DNA of 64,000 nucleotides from assembly GCA_024710005.1 (NCBI GenBank), contig JANJVQ010000006.1, positions 62,001 to 126,000 of the forward strand, in the 5' to 3' direction. The first letter of the stretch is position 1. Each line of letters opens with the position of its first letter. Origin of the DNA: Paludibacter sp. (GTDB lineage Bacteria; Bacteroidota; Bacteroidia; Bacteroidales; Paludibacteraceae). Both the position numbers and the translations under genes were made by a program. This document shows positions 26,046 to 33,906 of this stretch, piece by piece. The notes beneath the pieces are model-generated. The model worked only from the letters and a program-made list of their open reading frames with translations, ran no database searches and had not been told where the DNA came from.

Positions 26046-27326
26046 ATGGGATATTTATTTTCATCAGAATCAGTTTCTGAAGGACATCCGGACAAATTAG
26101 CCGATCAAATTTCGGATGCCATCTTAGACAACATCCTGGCACAGGAAATTAATTCTAAAGTAGCATGTGAAACACTTGTTACAACAGGACAGGTGGTGAT
26201 TGCCGGAGAAGTAAAAACGGAAGCCTACGTTGATTTTCAAACCGTAGTGCGCGAAGTAATCAACGAAATAGGTTACACCAAAAGCGAGTATAAATTCGAC
26301 GGGGATGCCTGCGGTATTCTTTCAGCTATTCACGAACAATCGGGAGACATTAACCGGGGTGTGGAGCGTGAGAACCCTGAAGATCAGGGAGCAGGTGATC
26401 AGGGGATGATGTTTGGTTACGCGACCAACGAAACCAAAAACCTGATGCCTGTAGCGCTCGACTTATCGCATGCATTGGTACAAGAACTGGCGGCCATCAG
26501 GAAGGAAGGCAAAGAAATGACATACCTTCGTCCCGACTCCAAATCGCAGGTTACCATCGAGTACGACGACAACAACAAACCGGTTAAGGTACACACCATT
26601 GTTGTATCCACCCAGCATGATGACTTTATCAAAGCCAATGGCAACATCACGCAGGAACAGGCTGATATCACCATGCTTTCAAAAATTCGTGAAGATGTTA
26701 AAATCATCCTGATCCCCAGGGTAAAAGCATTGGATCCTCAATTCGACTCATTAATTCAGGATGATTTTATCCTGCACGTGAATCCGACCGGTAAATTCGT
26801 GATTGGCGGTCCGCATGGCGATACCGGCCTGACCGGCAGAAAAATCATCGTGGATACCTACGGTGGTAAAGGAGCACACGGAGGTGGAGCGTTCTCAGGA
26901 AAAGACCCATCCAAGGTAGACCGTTCAGCGGCATATGCTGCCCGTCACATTGCAAAAAACATGGTGGCTGCCGGTTTAGCGGAAGAAGTATTGGTTCAGG
27001 TGGCTTATGCCATCGGGGTTGCCAAACCGATGAACCTGTATGTGAACACCTACGGAACAGCTAAGGTTAATCTTTCTGATGGTCAAATCGCGGAGAAAAT
27101 CAGTTCGCTTTTCGACATGCGCCCCAAAGCCATTGAAAACAGGCTGAAACTGCGTAACCCTATTTACAAAGAAACAGCGGCTTACGGTCACATGGGCAGA
27201 ACACCTCAGATTGTAACCAAAACGTTCAAAGACAGTAACAGAAAAGAAATTACCTGCGAAGTAGAATTGTTTACCTGGGAAAAAACCGATATGGTAAATG
27301 AGATCAAGGGTGCGTTTGGACTGTAA
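26046..27326 (+). CDS. metK: S-adenosylmethionine synthase, 426 aa
   Basis: Makes S-adenosylmethionine from methionine and ATP. Signatures: [20 protein letters not shown] at the N-terminus, [12 protein letters not shown] for the ATP/methionine loop, and [22 protein letters not shown]. Length is in the range of the Bacteroidota form. Preceded by a SAM-II riboswitch, so feedback by its product is expected. Convergent with uvrB across a hairpin element. Confidence 0.97.
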   Translation: MGYLFSSESVSEGHPDKLADQISDAILDNILAQEINSKVACETLVTTGQVVIAGEVKTEAYVDFQTVVREVINEIGYTKSEYKFDGDACGILSAIHEQSGDINRGVERENPEDQGAGDQGMMFGYATNETKNLMPVALDLSHALVQELAAIRKEGKEMTYLRPDSKSQVTIEYDDNNKPVKVHTIVVSTQHDDFIKANGNITQEQADITMLSKIREDVKIILIPRVKALDPQFDSLIQDDFILHVNPTGKFVIGGPHGDTGLTGRKIIVDTYGGKGAHGGGAFSGKDPSKVDRSAAYAARHIAKNMVAAGLAEEVLVQVAYAIGVAKPMNLYVNTYGTAKVNLSDGQIAEKISSLFDMRPKAIENRLKLRNPIYKETAAYGHMGRTPQIVTKTFKDSNRKEITCEVELFTWEKTDMVNEIKGAFGL

Positions 27327-27342
27327 AACTTTCTAATTATGA

Positions 27343-27455
27343 ACCATATAAGTCATATAAGTAACATATAAGCTGTGTTTTTCTGAAAATTTTCTTTTTT
27401 AAATTAAATGAAAACTTATATGTTACTTATATGTTACTTATATGACTTATATGGT
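27343..27455. repeat. Hairpin element with 30-bp perfect terminal inverted repeats (113 bp)
   Basis: The left arm at 27343-27372 begins ACCATATAAGTCATATAAGT; the right arm at 27426-27455 is its exact complement over 30 nt, with one extra 11-nt CTTATATGTTA unit at 27415-27425. The same 20-nt ends bound the element at 29850-29988. It sits between convergent metK and uvrB and could end both transcripts; its MITE-like form suggests past mobility. Confidence 0.8.
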
Positions 27456-27470
27456 TTATATAGTTTAATA

Positions 27471-29474
27471 TTATTTCTTTGACTTCAACAGCTCTTCGAG
27501 CCTGAACATCTCGTCCCGCAGTCTCGCGGCCTCTAAGAATTCCATGTTCTTCGCGGCTTCCTGCATGGCTTTTTTGGTTCTCTGAATGGCTTTTTCGAGC
27601 GCGGGTTTCGACATATATTGAACGACTGGATCGGCTGCAATGCTCATGCCGGATTCAGGTTCAACGTAAGCATTTGGCTCAGCTTTACTCAGGGCTGAAC
27701 CGACTCCTTTAATAATAGCAGTTGGCGTAATATTGTGTTCAGCATTATAAGCCAACTGTTTTTCTCTCCGGCGGTTGGTCTCGGTAATGGTTTTCTCCAT
27801 GCTGTCCGTCATCTTATCGGCATACATGATTACCTTCCCGTTGAGATTTCGGGCTGCACGTCCCGCCGTTTGTGTCAGCGAACGGTGCGAACGCAGGAAT
27901 CCTTCCTTATCCGCGTCGAGAATGGCTACCAACGATACTTCCGGCAAATCAAGTCCTTCGCGCAGCAAGTTTACGCCCACCAGCACATCATAGATACCGC
28001 GACGCAAATCTTCCATAATCTGTACCCTGTCGAGCGTATCCACATCCGAATGGATATAATTACAACGTACCCCCATTTTGGTTAAATAATCTGTCAGCTC
28101 TTCGGCCATGCGCTTGGTAAGGGTAGTAACCAGTACCCTTTCATCCCGTTCTGTACAAATGGTAATCTCTTCGAGCAAATCATCAATCTGGTTGAGACTC
28201 GGCCTAACTTCAATAACCGGATCTAAGAGTCCGGTCGGACGAATCAACTGATCGACCACGATGCCCTGCGAGTTTACGAGTTCGTAATCAGCCGGGGTGG
28301 CCGAAACATAGATGGTCTGCGGTGTAAGCTGTTCAAACTCGTCGAAAGTCAGCGGACGGTTATCCCGTGCCGCCGGCAAGCGGAAACCATATTCCACCAG
28401 GTTTTGTTTGCGGGAAGCATCGCCGCCGAACATCGCCCGGATTTGCGGTATCGTCACATGGCTTTCATCGATTACCATCAGATAATCATCCGGAAAATAA
28501 TCGAGCAGGCAATACGGACGACTACCCGGCGCCCGTCCATCGAAATAGCGGGAGTAGTTCTCAATCCCGGAACAATAACCCAACTCTTTGATCATTTCCA
28601 GATCGTAGCTCACCCGCTCATAAATGCGTTTGGCTTCATAATCTTTTCCGACGGAACGAAAATATTCCGCCTGCAGGTCACGATCCCGCTCAATCAGGTG
28701 TAACGCCTGGTTGATTCTCTCTTTGGTAGTGACAAATATACTTGCCGGAAAAATACGGTAGGCATCGAATCGCTCCTGCACATGCAGGTTAACGGGGTCT
28801 AAGGTCAGTATTTCATCTATTTCATCTCCCCAGAACACAATCCGCAGGATATCGTCGGCATAAGCCAGAAAAATATCCACCGTATCTCCTTTTACACGAA
28901 AATTTCCGCGGTTGAGTTCAATATCATTCCGGGAATACAGGCTCTCGACTAAGTTGCGCAGAAAAGCATTGCGCACTATTTTTTGACCTTTGCGGACTTC
29001 AATCACGTTGGAAGTAAAATCTTCAGGATTACCGATGCCATACAAACACGAAACCGACGAAACCACGATGACATCCCTCCTACCCGACAACAAGGCCGAA
29101 GTTGCCGACAACCGCAACTTTTCAATCTCCGCATTGATGGATAAATCTTTTTCGATGTAGGTATCCGTCACCGGCAAATACGCTTCCGGTTGATAATAGT
29201 CATAATAGGACACGAAATATTCCACGGCGTTATCCGGAAAGAAAGCCTTGAATTCGCTGTACAACTGGGCGGCTAAGGTTTTGTTGTGACTCAGCACTAA
29301 GGTCGGACGGTTCACCTCGTTCACCACGTTGGCAATGGTAAAGGTTTTTCCCGAACCCGTCACCCCCAGCAAAGTCTGAAACGGAATGCCACCCTGCAAT
29401 CCCTCCACCAATTGCCTGATGGCCTCCGGCTGGTCACCGGTGGGACGATAGTTTGATGTGAGGTTGAAAGACAT
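27471..29474 (-). CDS. uvrB: Excinuclease ABC subunit B, 667 aa
   Basis: Helicase-like damage-verifying subunit of nucleotide excision repair. Walker A QTLLGVTGSGKTFTIANV (about residues 33-50), the beta-hairpin region YYDYYQPEAYLP, helicase motifs DESHVTIPQIRAMF and QTAGRAARN, and the C-terminal UVR domain (AAKNMEFLEAARLRDEMFRLEELL) that binds UvrC. Full length for the family. Confidence 0.97.
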   Translation of the reverse strand: MSFNLTSNYRPTGDQPEAIRQLVEGLQGGIPFQTLLGVTGSGKTFTIANVVNEVNRPTLVLSHNKTLAAQLYSEFKAFFPDNAVEYFVSYYDYYQPEAYLPVTDTYIEKDLSINAEIEKLRLSATSALLSGRRDVIVVSSVSCLYGIGNPEDFTSNVIEVRKGQKIVRNAFLRNLVESLYSRNDIELNRGNFRVKGDTVDIFLAYADDILRIVFWGDEIDEILTLDPVNLHVQERFDAYRIFPASIFVTTKERINQALHLIERDRDLQAEYFRSVGKDYEAKRIYERVSYDLEMIKELGYCSGIENYSRYFDGRAPGSRPYCLLDYFPDDYLMVIDESHVTIPQIRAMFGGDASRKQNLVEYGFRLPAARDNRPLTFDEFEQLTPQTIYVSATPADYELVNSQGIVVDQLIRPTGLLDPVIEVRPSLNQIDDLLEEITICTERDERVLVTTLTKRMAEELTDYLTKMGVRCNYIHSDVDTLDRVQIMEDLRRGIYDVLVGVNLLREGLDLPEVSLVAILDADKEGFLRSHRSLTQTAGRAARNLNGKVIMYADKMTDSMEKTITETNRRREKQLAYNAEHNITPTAIIKGVGSALSKAEPNAYVEPESGMSIAADPVVQYMSKPALEKAIQRTKKAMQEAAKNMEFLEAARLRDEMFRLEELLKSKK

Positions 29475-29480
29475 GTTGAT

Positions 29481-29586
29481 AGCGAATAGCGAATAGCGAA
29501 TAGCGAATAGCGAATAGTGAATAATGAATAATGTAGGGGTTAACGGCGTTAACCTTTTTTTTAGTCACGGCGTTAACCCCTATAAT
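29481..29586. repeat. Composite repeat: 7-bp AGCGAAT array plus GTTAACCCC palindrome
   Basis: Seven 7-bp units (AGCGAAT five times, then AGTGAAT and AATGAAT) fill 29481-29529, directly upstream of uvrB. They are followed by GTAGGGGTTAACGGCGTTAACC (from 29534) and an inverted copy CGGCGTTAACCCCTATA ending at about 29586. The same pairing of AGCGAAT-type units with a GTAGGGG/GTAGAGA palindrome recurs at 42194-42285 and 58000-58088. Confidence 0.75.
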
Positions 29587-29600
29587 ACCGTGTTAACCAG

Positions 29601-29789
29601 TCAATAATTTTTGGGCATAACGAGCCACAGGATGATGTACAATAAGGTTCCTGGGAATCCTGCTGACAGGATGGAGAGCAGCACATATCCTACCCTGACT
29701 AAAGTCACATCCAATCCCAGGTATTCCGCGATACCGGCGCATACTCCGGCTATCATCTGGTCTTTCGAACGGCGTAATTTCTTTTCCAT
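29601..29789 (-). CDS. PspC domain protein, 62 aa
   Basis: Short membrane protein consisting of little more than a PspC domain: KKLRRSKDQMIAGVCAGIAEYLGLD, then a hydrophobic segment (VGYVLLSILSAGFPGTLLYIILWLVMP). In enterobacteria PspC senses envelope stress as part of the phage shock response; stand-alone Bacteroidota copies are of unknown role. An overlapping frame (29593-29793) does not resemble any protein. Confidence 0.85.
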   Translation of the reverse strand: MEKKLRRSKDQMIAGVCAGIAEYLGLDVTLVRVGYVLLSILSAGFPGTLLYIILWLVMPKNY

Positions 29790-29849
29790 ACAATTTGATT
29801 AATATTGTTTTGCAAAGGAAGTAAAAAAAACTGAAAAATTTATTTTTTC

Positions 29850-29988
29850 ACCATATAAGTCATATAAGTGCATTTAAGTATTTATTTACTTTTTTTTCAA
29901 ATCAATATAACTTAATTTAAAGCAATATATTATTAGTGTCCACTAATGGTAATCTAATCAATATTTTGACTTATATGACTTATATGGT
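29850..29988. repeat. MITE-like element with 20-bp terminal inverted repeats (139 bp)
   Basis: ACCATATAAGTCATATAAGT at 29850-29869 and its exact complement at 29969-29988 bound an AT-rich interior containing the palindrome ATTAGTGTCCACTAAT (about 29931-29947). Same ends as the element at 27343-27455 but a different interior. It abuts the stop codon of the aminotransferase gene. Confidence 0.75.
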
Positions 29989-30572
29989 TAAATAATTATT
30001 TCCATTTCCCCGAATTCAATCATGGCATTAAACACCCTTATTTTCTGATACAAATGCAACTCTTCTGCTTTGATATCCTGCTCCACGATAATGCCTTTAT
30101 CCAGCAAAAACGCCCGGTTGCTACCGTACAGCACCGGCAAACGGGGTGTCACCCATTGTTTCCCATCAAATAATGCGATATTGGCATAAGAAGTATCCGT
30201 AAGCAAGCCATTTCTCACCAACAGCACATCATCAGAATCGCCGCGTTGGGCTACAAGTTGTTCATATGCAGTCCGGTCGGCAGACTTATACTGCATGGCT
30301 TCCAGAGTTGTTTCCACCATTTTCAGCGTTTTAATCCTTCGCATTTGATACGGAATAAACTCCGGCTGGCGAAAACCCTGTTCATCATACAACACCCGGC
30401 ATTTAAACAAACCCGTTGCCGGCAACTCCTGCTGATGCATAAATGCAGTTAAATCAGGGATTTCATTGTCCGGGAAAAATTGCCGAAAACAATGATTAAC
30501 CCTTTGCTGGTGGTATTCCAGGCGGAAAAACACACCATCTTTCAGCTTTATTGATTCAAGAAACCGGCACAT
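29988..30572 (-). CDS. pabC: Aminotransferase class IV, probable aminodeoxychorismate lyase, 194 aa
   Basis: PLP-dependent class IV fold: QRGDSDDVLLVRNGLLTDTSYANIALFDG is the cofactor-binding segment of the family. Paired by a 17-nt overlap with pabB, it should convert aminodeoxychorismate to 4-aminobenzoate and pyruvate for folate synthesis. It is shorter than E. coli PabC (269 aa), a trait of many Bacteroidota copies. The stop codon lies in the last base of the hairpin element, so the original C-terminus may have been trimmed or altered by a few residues. Confidence 0.8.
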   Translation of the reverse strand: MCRFLESIKLKDGVFFRLEYHQQRVNHCFRQFFPDNEIPDLTAFMHQQELPATGLFKCRVLYDEQGFRQPEFIPYQMRRIKTLKMVETTLEAMQYKSADRTAYEQLVAQRGDSDDVLLVRNGLLTDTSYANIALFDGKQWVTPRLPVLYGSNRAFLLDKGIIVEQDIKAEELHLYQKIRVFNAMIEFGEMEIII

Positions 30573-31548
30573 ACACTTTCTGTATTAATTCTTCATATTC
30601 TTTATCCAACTCACTCTGAAAAGTAATGCCGCCACCGCTCTTGTAAACCAAACCTTCATCCGTTTGTTCCATGAAACGTATCATGACTGCCGAATCGAGG
30701 TTTTCGCCATCGAAATAACCACAAACGCCGGTATAGAATCCCCGGTCGTAACCTTCCGCCTGATTAATAATCTCCAGTGTTTTGGCTTTAGGAGCCCCGC
30801 AGATTGAACCGGCAGGCAACAGAGAAAACAAGATATCCCCCAGCCGTTCGCGGTACTTGTCGGGCAACCTTCCTATGATCTCCGAACTCACCTGCAACAA
30901 GTCCTGTTGCATGGTGTTGATTCTTTCCACGTAGCGGTAACGGCTCACACGCACATCAGTGGCCACCATGCCCAGGTCATTGCGCAACAAATCCACGATG
31001 GTGGCATGCTCGGCCATTTCCTTTTCATCCTGCAGTATTTTCCTTTCCGCATCAGGAAGCGTGGCATCAATAGTCCCTTTCATGGGAAATGTTTTGATTT
31101 CACCCGCTTTAATTTGAATGAAAGTCTCCGGTGAAAGCACCAGAAACCTGTCCTTCAACCACAGTTTATAGGGCGCGGATGCCATATCATAAATACCTGC
31201 TAAAGAAAAACTGGTCGATATCCGGGTAGGCTGGGTCAGATTCGTCAGAAAGGAATTACCCAACTGAATCTGTTCTTTGACGAAATTAAATTTTTCAGCA
31301 TACATCTCCTTCGAAACCGGGAATGCTTGCCAGTGAAAGTCTTTATCCTTCGTTATATTATGGGATTTAGCGTGAAACTGCCACCTGATGTACCGGTCAT
31401 CCAGCTCCTCTTTGCTGATGACATAACCCGCATCTCCCGCATAATTTACAATGAACAAAAAGGGAACAGCACCGGCACCCAGTACATTCATCTGGCATTT
31501 AATTTCTTCAGAACATAATCTTGTATATGGAAAAGTTTTCTCCGACAT
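30556..31548 (-). CDS. pabB: Aminodeoxychorismate synthase component I, 330 aa
   Basis: Chorismate-binding enzyme that makes 4-amino-4-deoxychorismate. The family core is present: QIQLGNSFLTNLTQPTRI, SPETFIQIKAGEIKTFPMKGT, ATIVDLLRNDLGMVA, SSEIIGRL, LLPAGSICGAPKAKTLEIINQAEGYDRGFYTGVCGY and SGGGITFQSE. It lacks the long N-terminal domain of E. coli PabB, as is usual in Bacteroidetes. First gene of the pabB-pabC unit. Confidence 0.92.
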   Translation of the reverse strand: MSEKTFPYTRLCSEEIKCQMNVLGAGAVPFLFIVNYAGDAGYVISKEELDDRYIRWQFHAKSHNITKDKDFHWQAFPVSKEMYAEKFNFVKEQIQLGNSFLTNLTQPTRISTSFSLAGIYDMASAPYKLWLKDRFLVLSPETFIQIKAGEIKTFPMKGTIDATLPDAERKILQDEKEMAEHATIVDLLRNDLGMVATDVRVSRYRYVERINTMQQDLLQVSSEIIGRLPDKYRERLGDILFSLLPAGSICGAPKAKTLEIINQAEGYDRGFYTGVCGYFDGENLDSAVMIRFMEQTDEGLVYKSGGGITFQSELDKEYEELIQKVYVPVS

Positions 31549-31607
31549 CTTTACAGAATTTCCTGCAAAAATACAGATAAATCAGGATTAATGTTCAAAT
31601 ATTTTTT

Positions 31608-31615
31608 TAACTTTG
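31608..31615 (+). promoter_or_regulatory. Probable original tRNA-Lys promoter, TAACTTTG
   Basis: Exact TAnnTTTG match 45 nt upstream of the truncated tRNA-Lys 5' end. After insertion of the element this promoter would drive the tRNA fragment and the small genes behind it rather than the intact tRNA. Confidence 0.55.
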
Positions 31616-31651
31616 CACCGCAAAACCAAATTTGCACGCTTCATTGACATT

Positions 31652-31686
31652 TTTTTACCGACTCCGTAGCTCAGCTGGTAGAGCAA
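31652..31686 (+). repeat. attL: truncated tRNA-Lys 5' half
   Basis: Identical over 35 nt to 33512-33546. After GAGCAA the sequence departs from the tRNA, so no anticodon arm, T arm or 3' acceptor strand exists here. Confidence 0.85.
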
Positions 31687-31708
31687 ATCTACAAAACAGA
31701 AAATAAAA

Positions 31709-31870
31709 ATGGACTCTTTTGCAATCGGAGACAAGGTACTTTATATCAACCTTAAAACATCAGAGGTTTCAGAATGCGTCATTAAGCATGTATTGTCTAA
31801 TAAAAGGGCTATTATTCAAATTGATAAATACATGTTTGAGGTTGGCACAAACAGTTTACGTAAAATTTAA
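31709..31870 (+). CDS. Small protein of the integrative element, 53 aa
   Basis: From ATG 31709 the product is 53 residues, starting MDSFAIGDKVLYINLKTSEV and ending EVGTNSLRKI. Alternating hydrophobic strands (VLYINL, CVIKHVL, AIIQIDKYMFEV) suggest a small SH3-like beta barrel of the KOW/Tudor sort. It is the first ORF after the tRNA fragment and precedes the toxin-antitoxin promoter. No family recognised. Confidence 0.5.
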   Translation: MDSFAIGDKVLYINLKTSEVSECVIKHVLSNKRAIIQIDKYMFEVGTNSLRKI

Positions 31871-31894
31871 TACTTCAATCCGGAACAATTTTTG

Positions 31895-31902
31895 TATATT
31901 TG
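31895..31902 (+). promoter_or_regulatory. Promoter -7 element TATATTTG of the toxin-antitoxin pair
   Basis: Exact TAnnTTTG match 25 nt before the antitoxin ATG. No clear -33 box. Confidence 0.6.
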
Positions 31903-31927
31903 CGTTTGAATATTAAAACAAAAGCTT

Positions 31928-32113
31928 ATGGCAACAATCACACTGCGCTATGATGCGCGTAATACGATAGCAAAAAAAACTATTGACTACATCCTTTCGT
32001 TAGGTGTTTTTGAGAAAAGGACCGAACTGGATGAAGCAATAGAGGATAAAAATGCCGGCCGGGTGTATAAAGCCAGGAATGCACGGGATTTAATCAACCA
32101 GTGCACCCGTTAA
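31928..32113 (+). CDS. Putative antitoxin, 61 aa
   Basis: A short protein (MATITLRYDARNTIAKKTIDYILSLGVFEK...) with an N-terminal strand followed by helices, as in ribbon-helix-helix antitoxins of RelB/DinJ type. It precedes the YafQ-like toxin by 7 nt, the standard antitoxin-first order. By analogy the antitoxin and the complex repress their own promoter. Confidence 0.7.
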   Translation: MATITLRYDARNTIAKKTIDYILSLGVFEKRTELDEAIEDKNAGRVYKARNARDLINQCTR

Positions 32114-32120
32114 GCTATCT

Positions 32121-32393
32121 ATGTACAGCGTCGAATACACGAATAGATTTAAAAAGGACATCAAGCGTGCTATAAAGCGCGGATATGATCTTGCCCTGAT
32201 TGAAAAAGCGATCGATCTGCTTCAAAATACCGGCAAGCTTCCCGCGCAATACAAACCACACTCATTATCAGGAAAATATGCCGGTATGCACGAATGCCAT
32301 ATAAAGCCTGATTGGTTAATGGTCTGGGAACAGAACGACGACAAACTAACTCTTTTATTTTTGGCCACCGGCACTCATTCTGATTTATTTTAA
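32121..32393 (+). CDS. YafQ/RelE-superfamily toxin, 90 aa
   Basis: mRNA interferase-type fold: MYSVEYTNRFKKDIKRAIKRGYDLALIEKAIDLL, then LPAQYKPHSLSGKYAGMHECHIKPDWLMVWEQNDDKLTLLFLATGTHSDLF. YafQ-type toxins have histidines in the HxLxGxYxGxxECHI region, which are present, and a C-terminal THSDLF with the catalytic His. Ribosome-dependent cleavage is inferred from the family. Length is exact for YafQ. Confidence 0.88.
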   Translation: MYSVEYTNRFKKDIKRAIKRGYDLALIEKAIDLLQNTGKLPAQYKPHSLSGKYAGMHECHIKPDWLMVWEQNDDKLTLLFLATGTHSDLF

Positions 32394-32419
32394 AGGTTCC
32401 TTTTTGGAGCCTTTTTATA
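32393..32419 (+). terminator. Terminator of the toxin gene
   Basis: AAGGTTCC (32393-32400) pairs with GGAGCCTT (32406-32413; one G-U pair) across a T5 loop, followed by TTTATAT. It overlaps the toxin stop and faces the 3' end of the integrase remnant. Confidence 0.75.
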
Positions 32420-33314
32420 TTTTCCACTTCCCCTCTAAAACCTGCAACTGTCTTTTTGTACTTTCTTCGCTGTTAGTATATAATTCATCGAAGAGTATGC
32501 CCCTCACCCTTTATATCATGTATCCGGACAATAAGCCCATCTTTACCATCGGTTATCATATCTTTTCTGAGCGCGATATTATCGGATATTCTAAGCCCGG
32601 TATAACAGGAGTACAGAAAGCGATCCCGGACCAGCACGTGCAGCTCTGTTAAATTAATCAAATCTTCAATTTTCTTTATTTCTATGAAAGTAAGCAATAT
32701 ATCTTTGGGTTTTCCCGGGCTTTTATCCAACTCTAATTTGCTGTACGGATTTCGTAAGATGATTTCATCATTGATTGCTTTTTTTATAGACTTCTGTATG
32801 TAAACATGGAAACGAACGATGGTACTTTGCACGTATTCTTTTGAAACTGATAATCGAGCCACTCAATATCCTTATTATCAATTTTATCTATATTTTTATC
32901 CGGCAGCAACTCTCTTAGCGTATTGAGATTAGATTTGTATTTGACAAGTGCTTTGTAGCTATTTTTTTCATTGTTTATATATTTCTCTATGTACAAACAA
33001 AAATTTATACTATCTTTGCCCCTCGTAAGGAATCGCTTCAAAGCGTTGAAGTCAAAAACTTGTTTTCCGGAACGTTCATAATCATAGCACGCATTTTCGA
33101 TTTCGTTTAACTTATTTTTTATTGCGAGATTGGCAGCTGCCGCCTGGGGGTGTTTATTACTAACCTTGTCCACTTCCCAGTATTTAGATTCGACGAAAAC
33201 CCCGGTATCTACATATTTGTACCTTCGCTTGTGATAACATCTTATTTTGACCTCCATTTTAATGTTATCTGCCTGGCGCGGCTCATTGAAGTTGTGAACA
33301 AGTTTATATTCCAT
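32415..33314 (-). pseudogene. Tyrosine recombinase (phage integrase), frameshifted and missing most of its catalytic domain
   Basis: The N-terminal part (from ATG 33314) has the arm-binding region (RCYHKRRYKYVDTGVFVESKYW) and core-binding domain (KYINNEKNSYKALVKYKSNLNTLRELLPDKNI). The frame then shifts near 32830-32850 (QFQKN versus EYVQSTIVRFHVYIQKS). The next frame has the box I arginine region YTGLRISD but stops at 32485 without the HxxR and tyrosine motifs. A third frame (DELYTNSEESTKRQLQVLEG) gives an integrase-like C-terminus ending at 32415. About 100 catalytic residues are missing. Confidence 0.85.
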
Positions 33315-33430
33315 AATGACTATATTTGTATATTACATTCAAATGTCAATTGCAAATGTTTCATGAAAACAAGCGTATTAATTCCGTGAAACAAATCAAA
33401 TATAAATATAGTAATTTTTTATTGTTTTAT

Positions 33431-33500
33431 GTGCTTTTATACGCATTTTCATTAAACACAAAATGCACTTAAATAACAATATATAAGCGCATTTAACTAT
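33431..33500. other. Possible integrase arm-binding sites at the right end of the element
   Basis: Three related motifs, ATACGCATTTT (33440-33449), AAAATGCACTTAAA (33460-33473, inverted) and ATAAGCGCATTTAA (33483-33496), are spaced by about 22 nt between the integrase promoter and the right repeat. Arm-type sites of tyrosine recombinases occur in such places. The remaining spacer from 33315 holds no gene. Confidence 0.35.
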
Positions 33501-33511
33501 AAATCCTCTAA

Positions 33512-33546
33512 TTTTTACCGACTCCGTAGCTCAGCTGGTAGAGCAA
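33512..33546 (+). repeat. attR: direct repeat overlapping the intact tRNA-Lys 5' half
   Basis: Exact 35-nt copy of 31652-31686, continuing here into the full tRNA. Confidence 0.85.
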
Positions 33547-33592
33547 CAGACTCTTAATCTGTGGGTCGTGGGTTCGAACCCCACCGGGGTCA
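33520..33592 (+). tRNA. tRNA-Lys (anticodon CTT)
   Basis: All four arms fold: acceptor GACTCCG/CGGGGTC, D stem GCTC/GAGC, anticodon stem ACAGA/TCTGT with loop CTCTTAA (anticodon CTT), T stem GTGGG/CCCAC with TTCGAAC loop; discriminator A, CCA not encoded. It is the integration target of the adjacent element, and no TAnnTTTG promoter is seen in the 200 nt upstream. Confidence 0.95.
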
Positions 33593-33761
33593 CAACATTG
33601 ACTATCCAACATTTAAAGGTGTTTTGCACAACAGTTCTTTTAGAACCTCACCCTTTCTTTGTGTTGCATTCTTCTTTATTTCTACTTCATCAAAATCAAG
33701 AATTATTGCTTCCTTTGCAAAACTGTAGAAATATGCCTTTCTTTAATCATATTAATTAACA

Positions 33762-33890
33762 TTAAAACAGTGTTGGCTCGACATTTATCTCCACATCTTC
33801 TTGAAAAGAGTCATCATAGACTGCCTCATCTGTTATCTGATTTTCTCTTGGAATAATTTTATTAGTAGCCTTTTCAATTGAGCATTTATA
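33762..33890 (-). pseudogene. Possible gene fragment, acidic C-terminus
   Basis: The open stretch lacks a start codon and encodes about 42 residues containing NKIIPRENQITDEAVYDDSF and ending VEINVEPTLF. The rest of 33593-33906 shows no gene; a small GTTCTTTTAGAAC hairpin lies at about 33626. Weak evidence. Confidence 0.25.
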
Positions 33891-33906
33891 CTTTTACTAA
33901 CAGATT

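Larger units (their letters stand above)
31652..33546. mobile_element. Fossil tRNA-Lys integrative element (1.86 kb between direct repeats)
   Basis: A 35-bp exact direct repeat (TTTTTACCG plus the first 26 nt after G1 of tRNA-Lys) occurs at 31652-31686 and 33512-33546. Between the copies lie a 53-aa ORF, a toxin-antitoxin pair and a broken tyrosine integrase reading leftwards from next to the right repeat. The intact tRNA is on the right. Integration therefore used the 5' half of the tRNA gene, with the element supplying a replacement 5' end. The catalytic part of the integrase is lost, so the element is presumably immobile. Confidence 0.8.

Noticed and set aside
29593-29793. 66-aa ORF overlapping the PspC gene
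   Set aside because: The PspC frame (29601-29789) has a clear domain match; the other frame does not.
31660-31686. Second tRNA-Lys gene
   Set aside because: Only the first 27 nt of the tRNA are present; the anticodon arm and everything 3' are missing.
33568-33856. Plus-strand ORFs after tRNA-Lys
   Set aside because: They begin inside the tRNA or in AT-rich sequence and show no protein-like pattern; the minus-strand fragment fits better.
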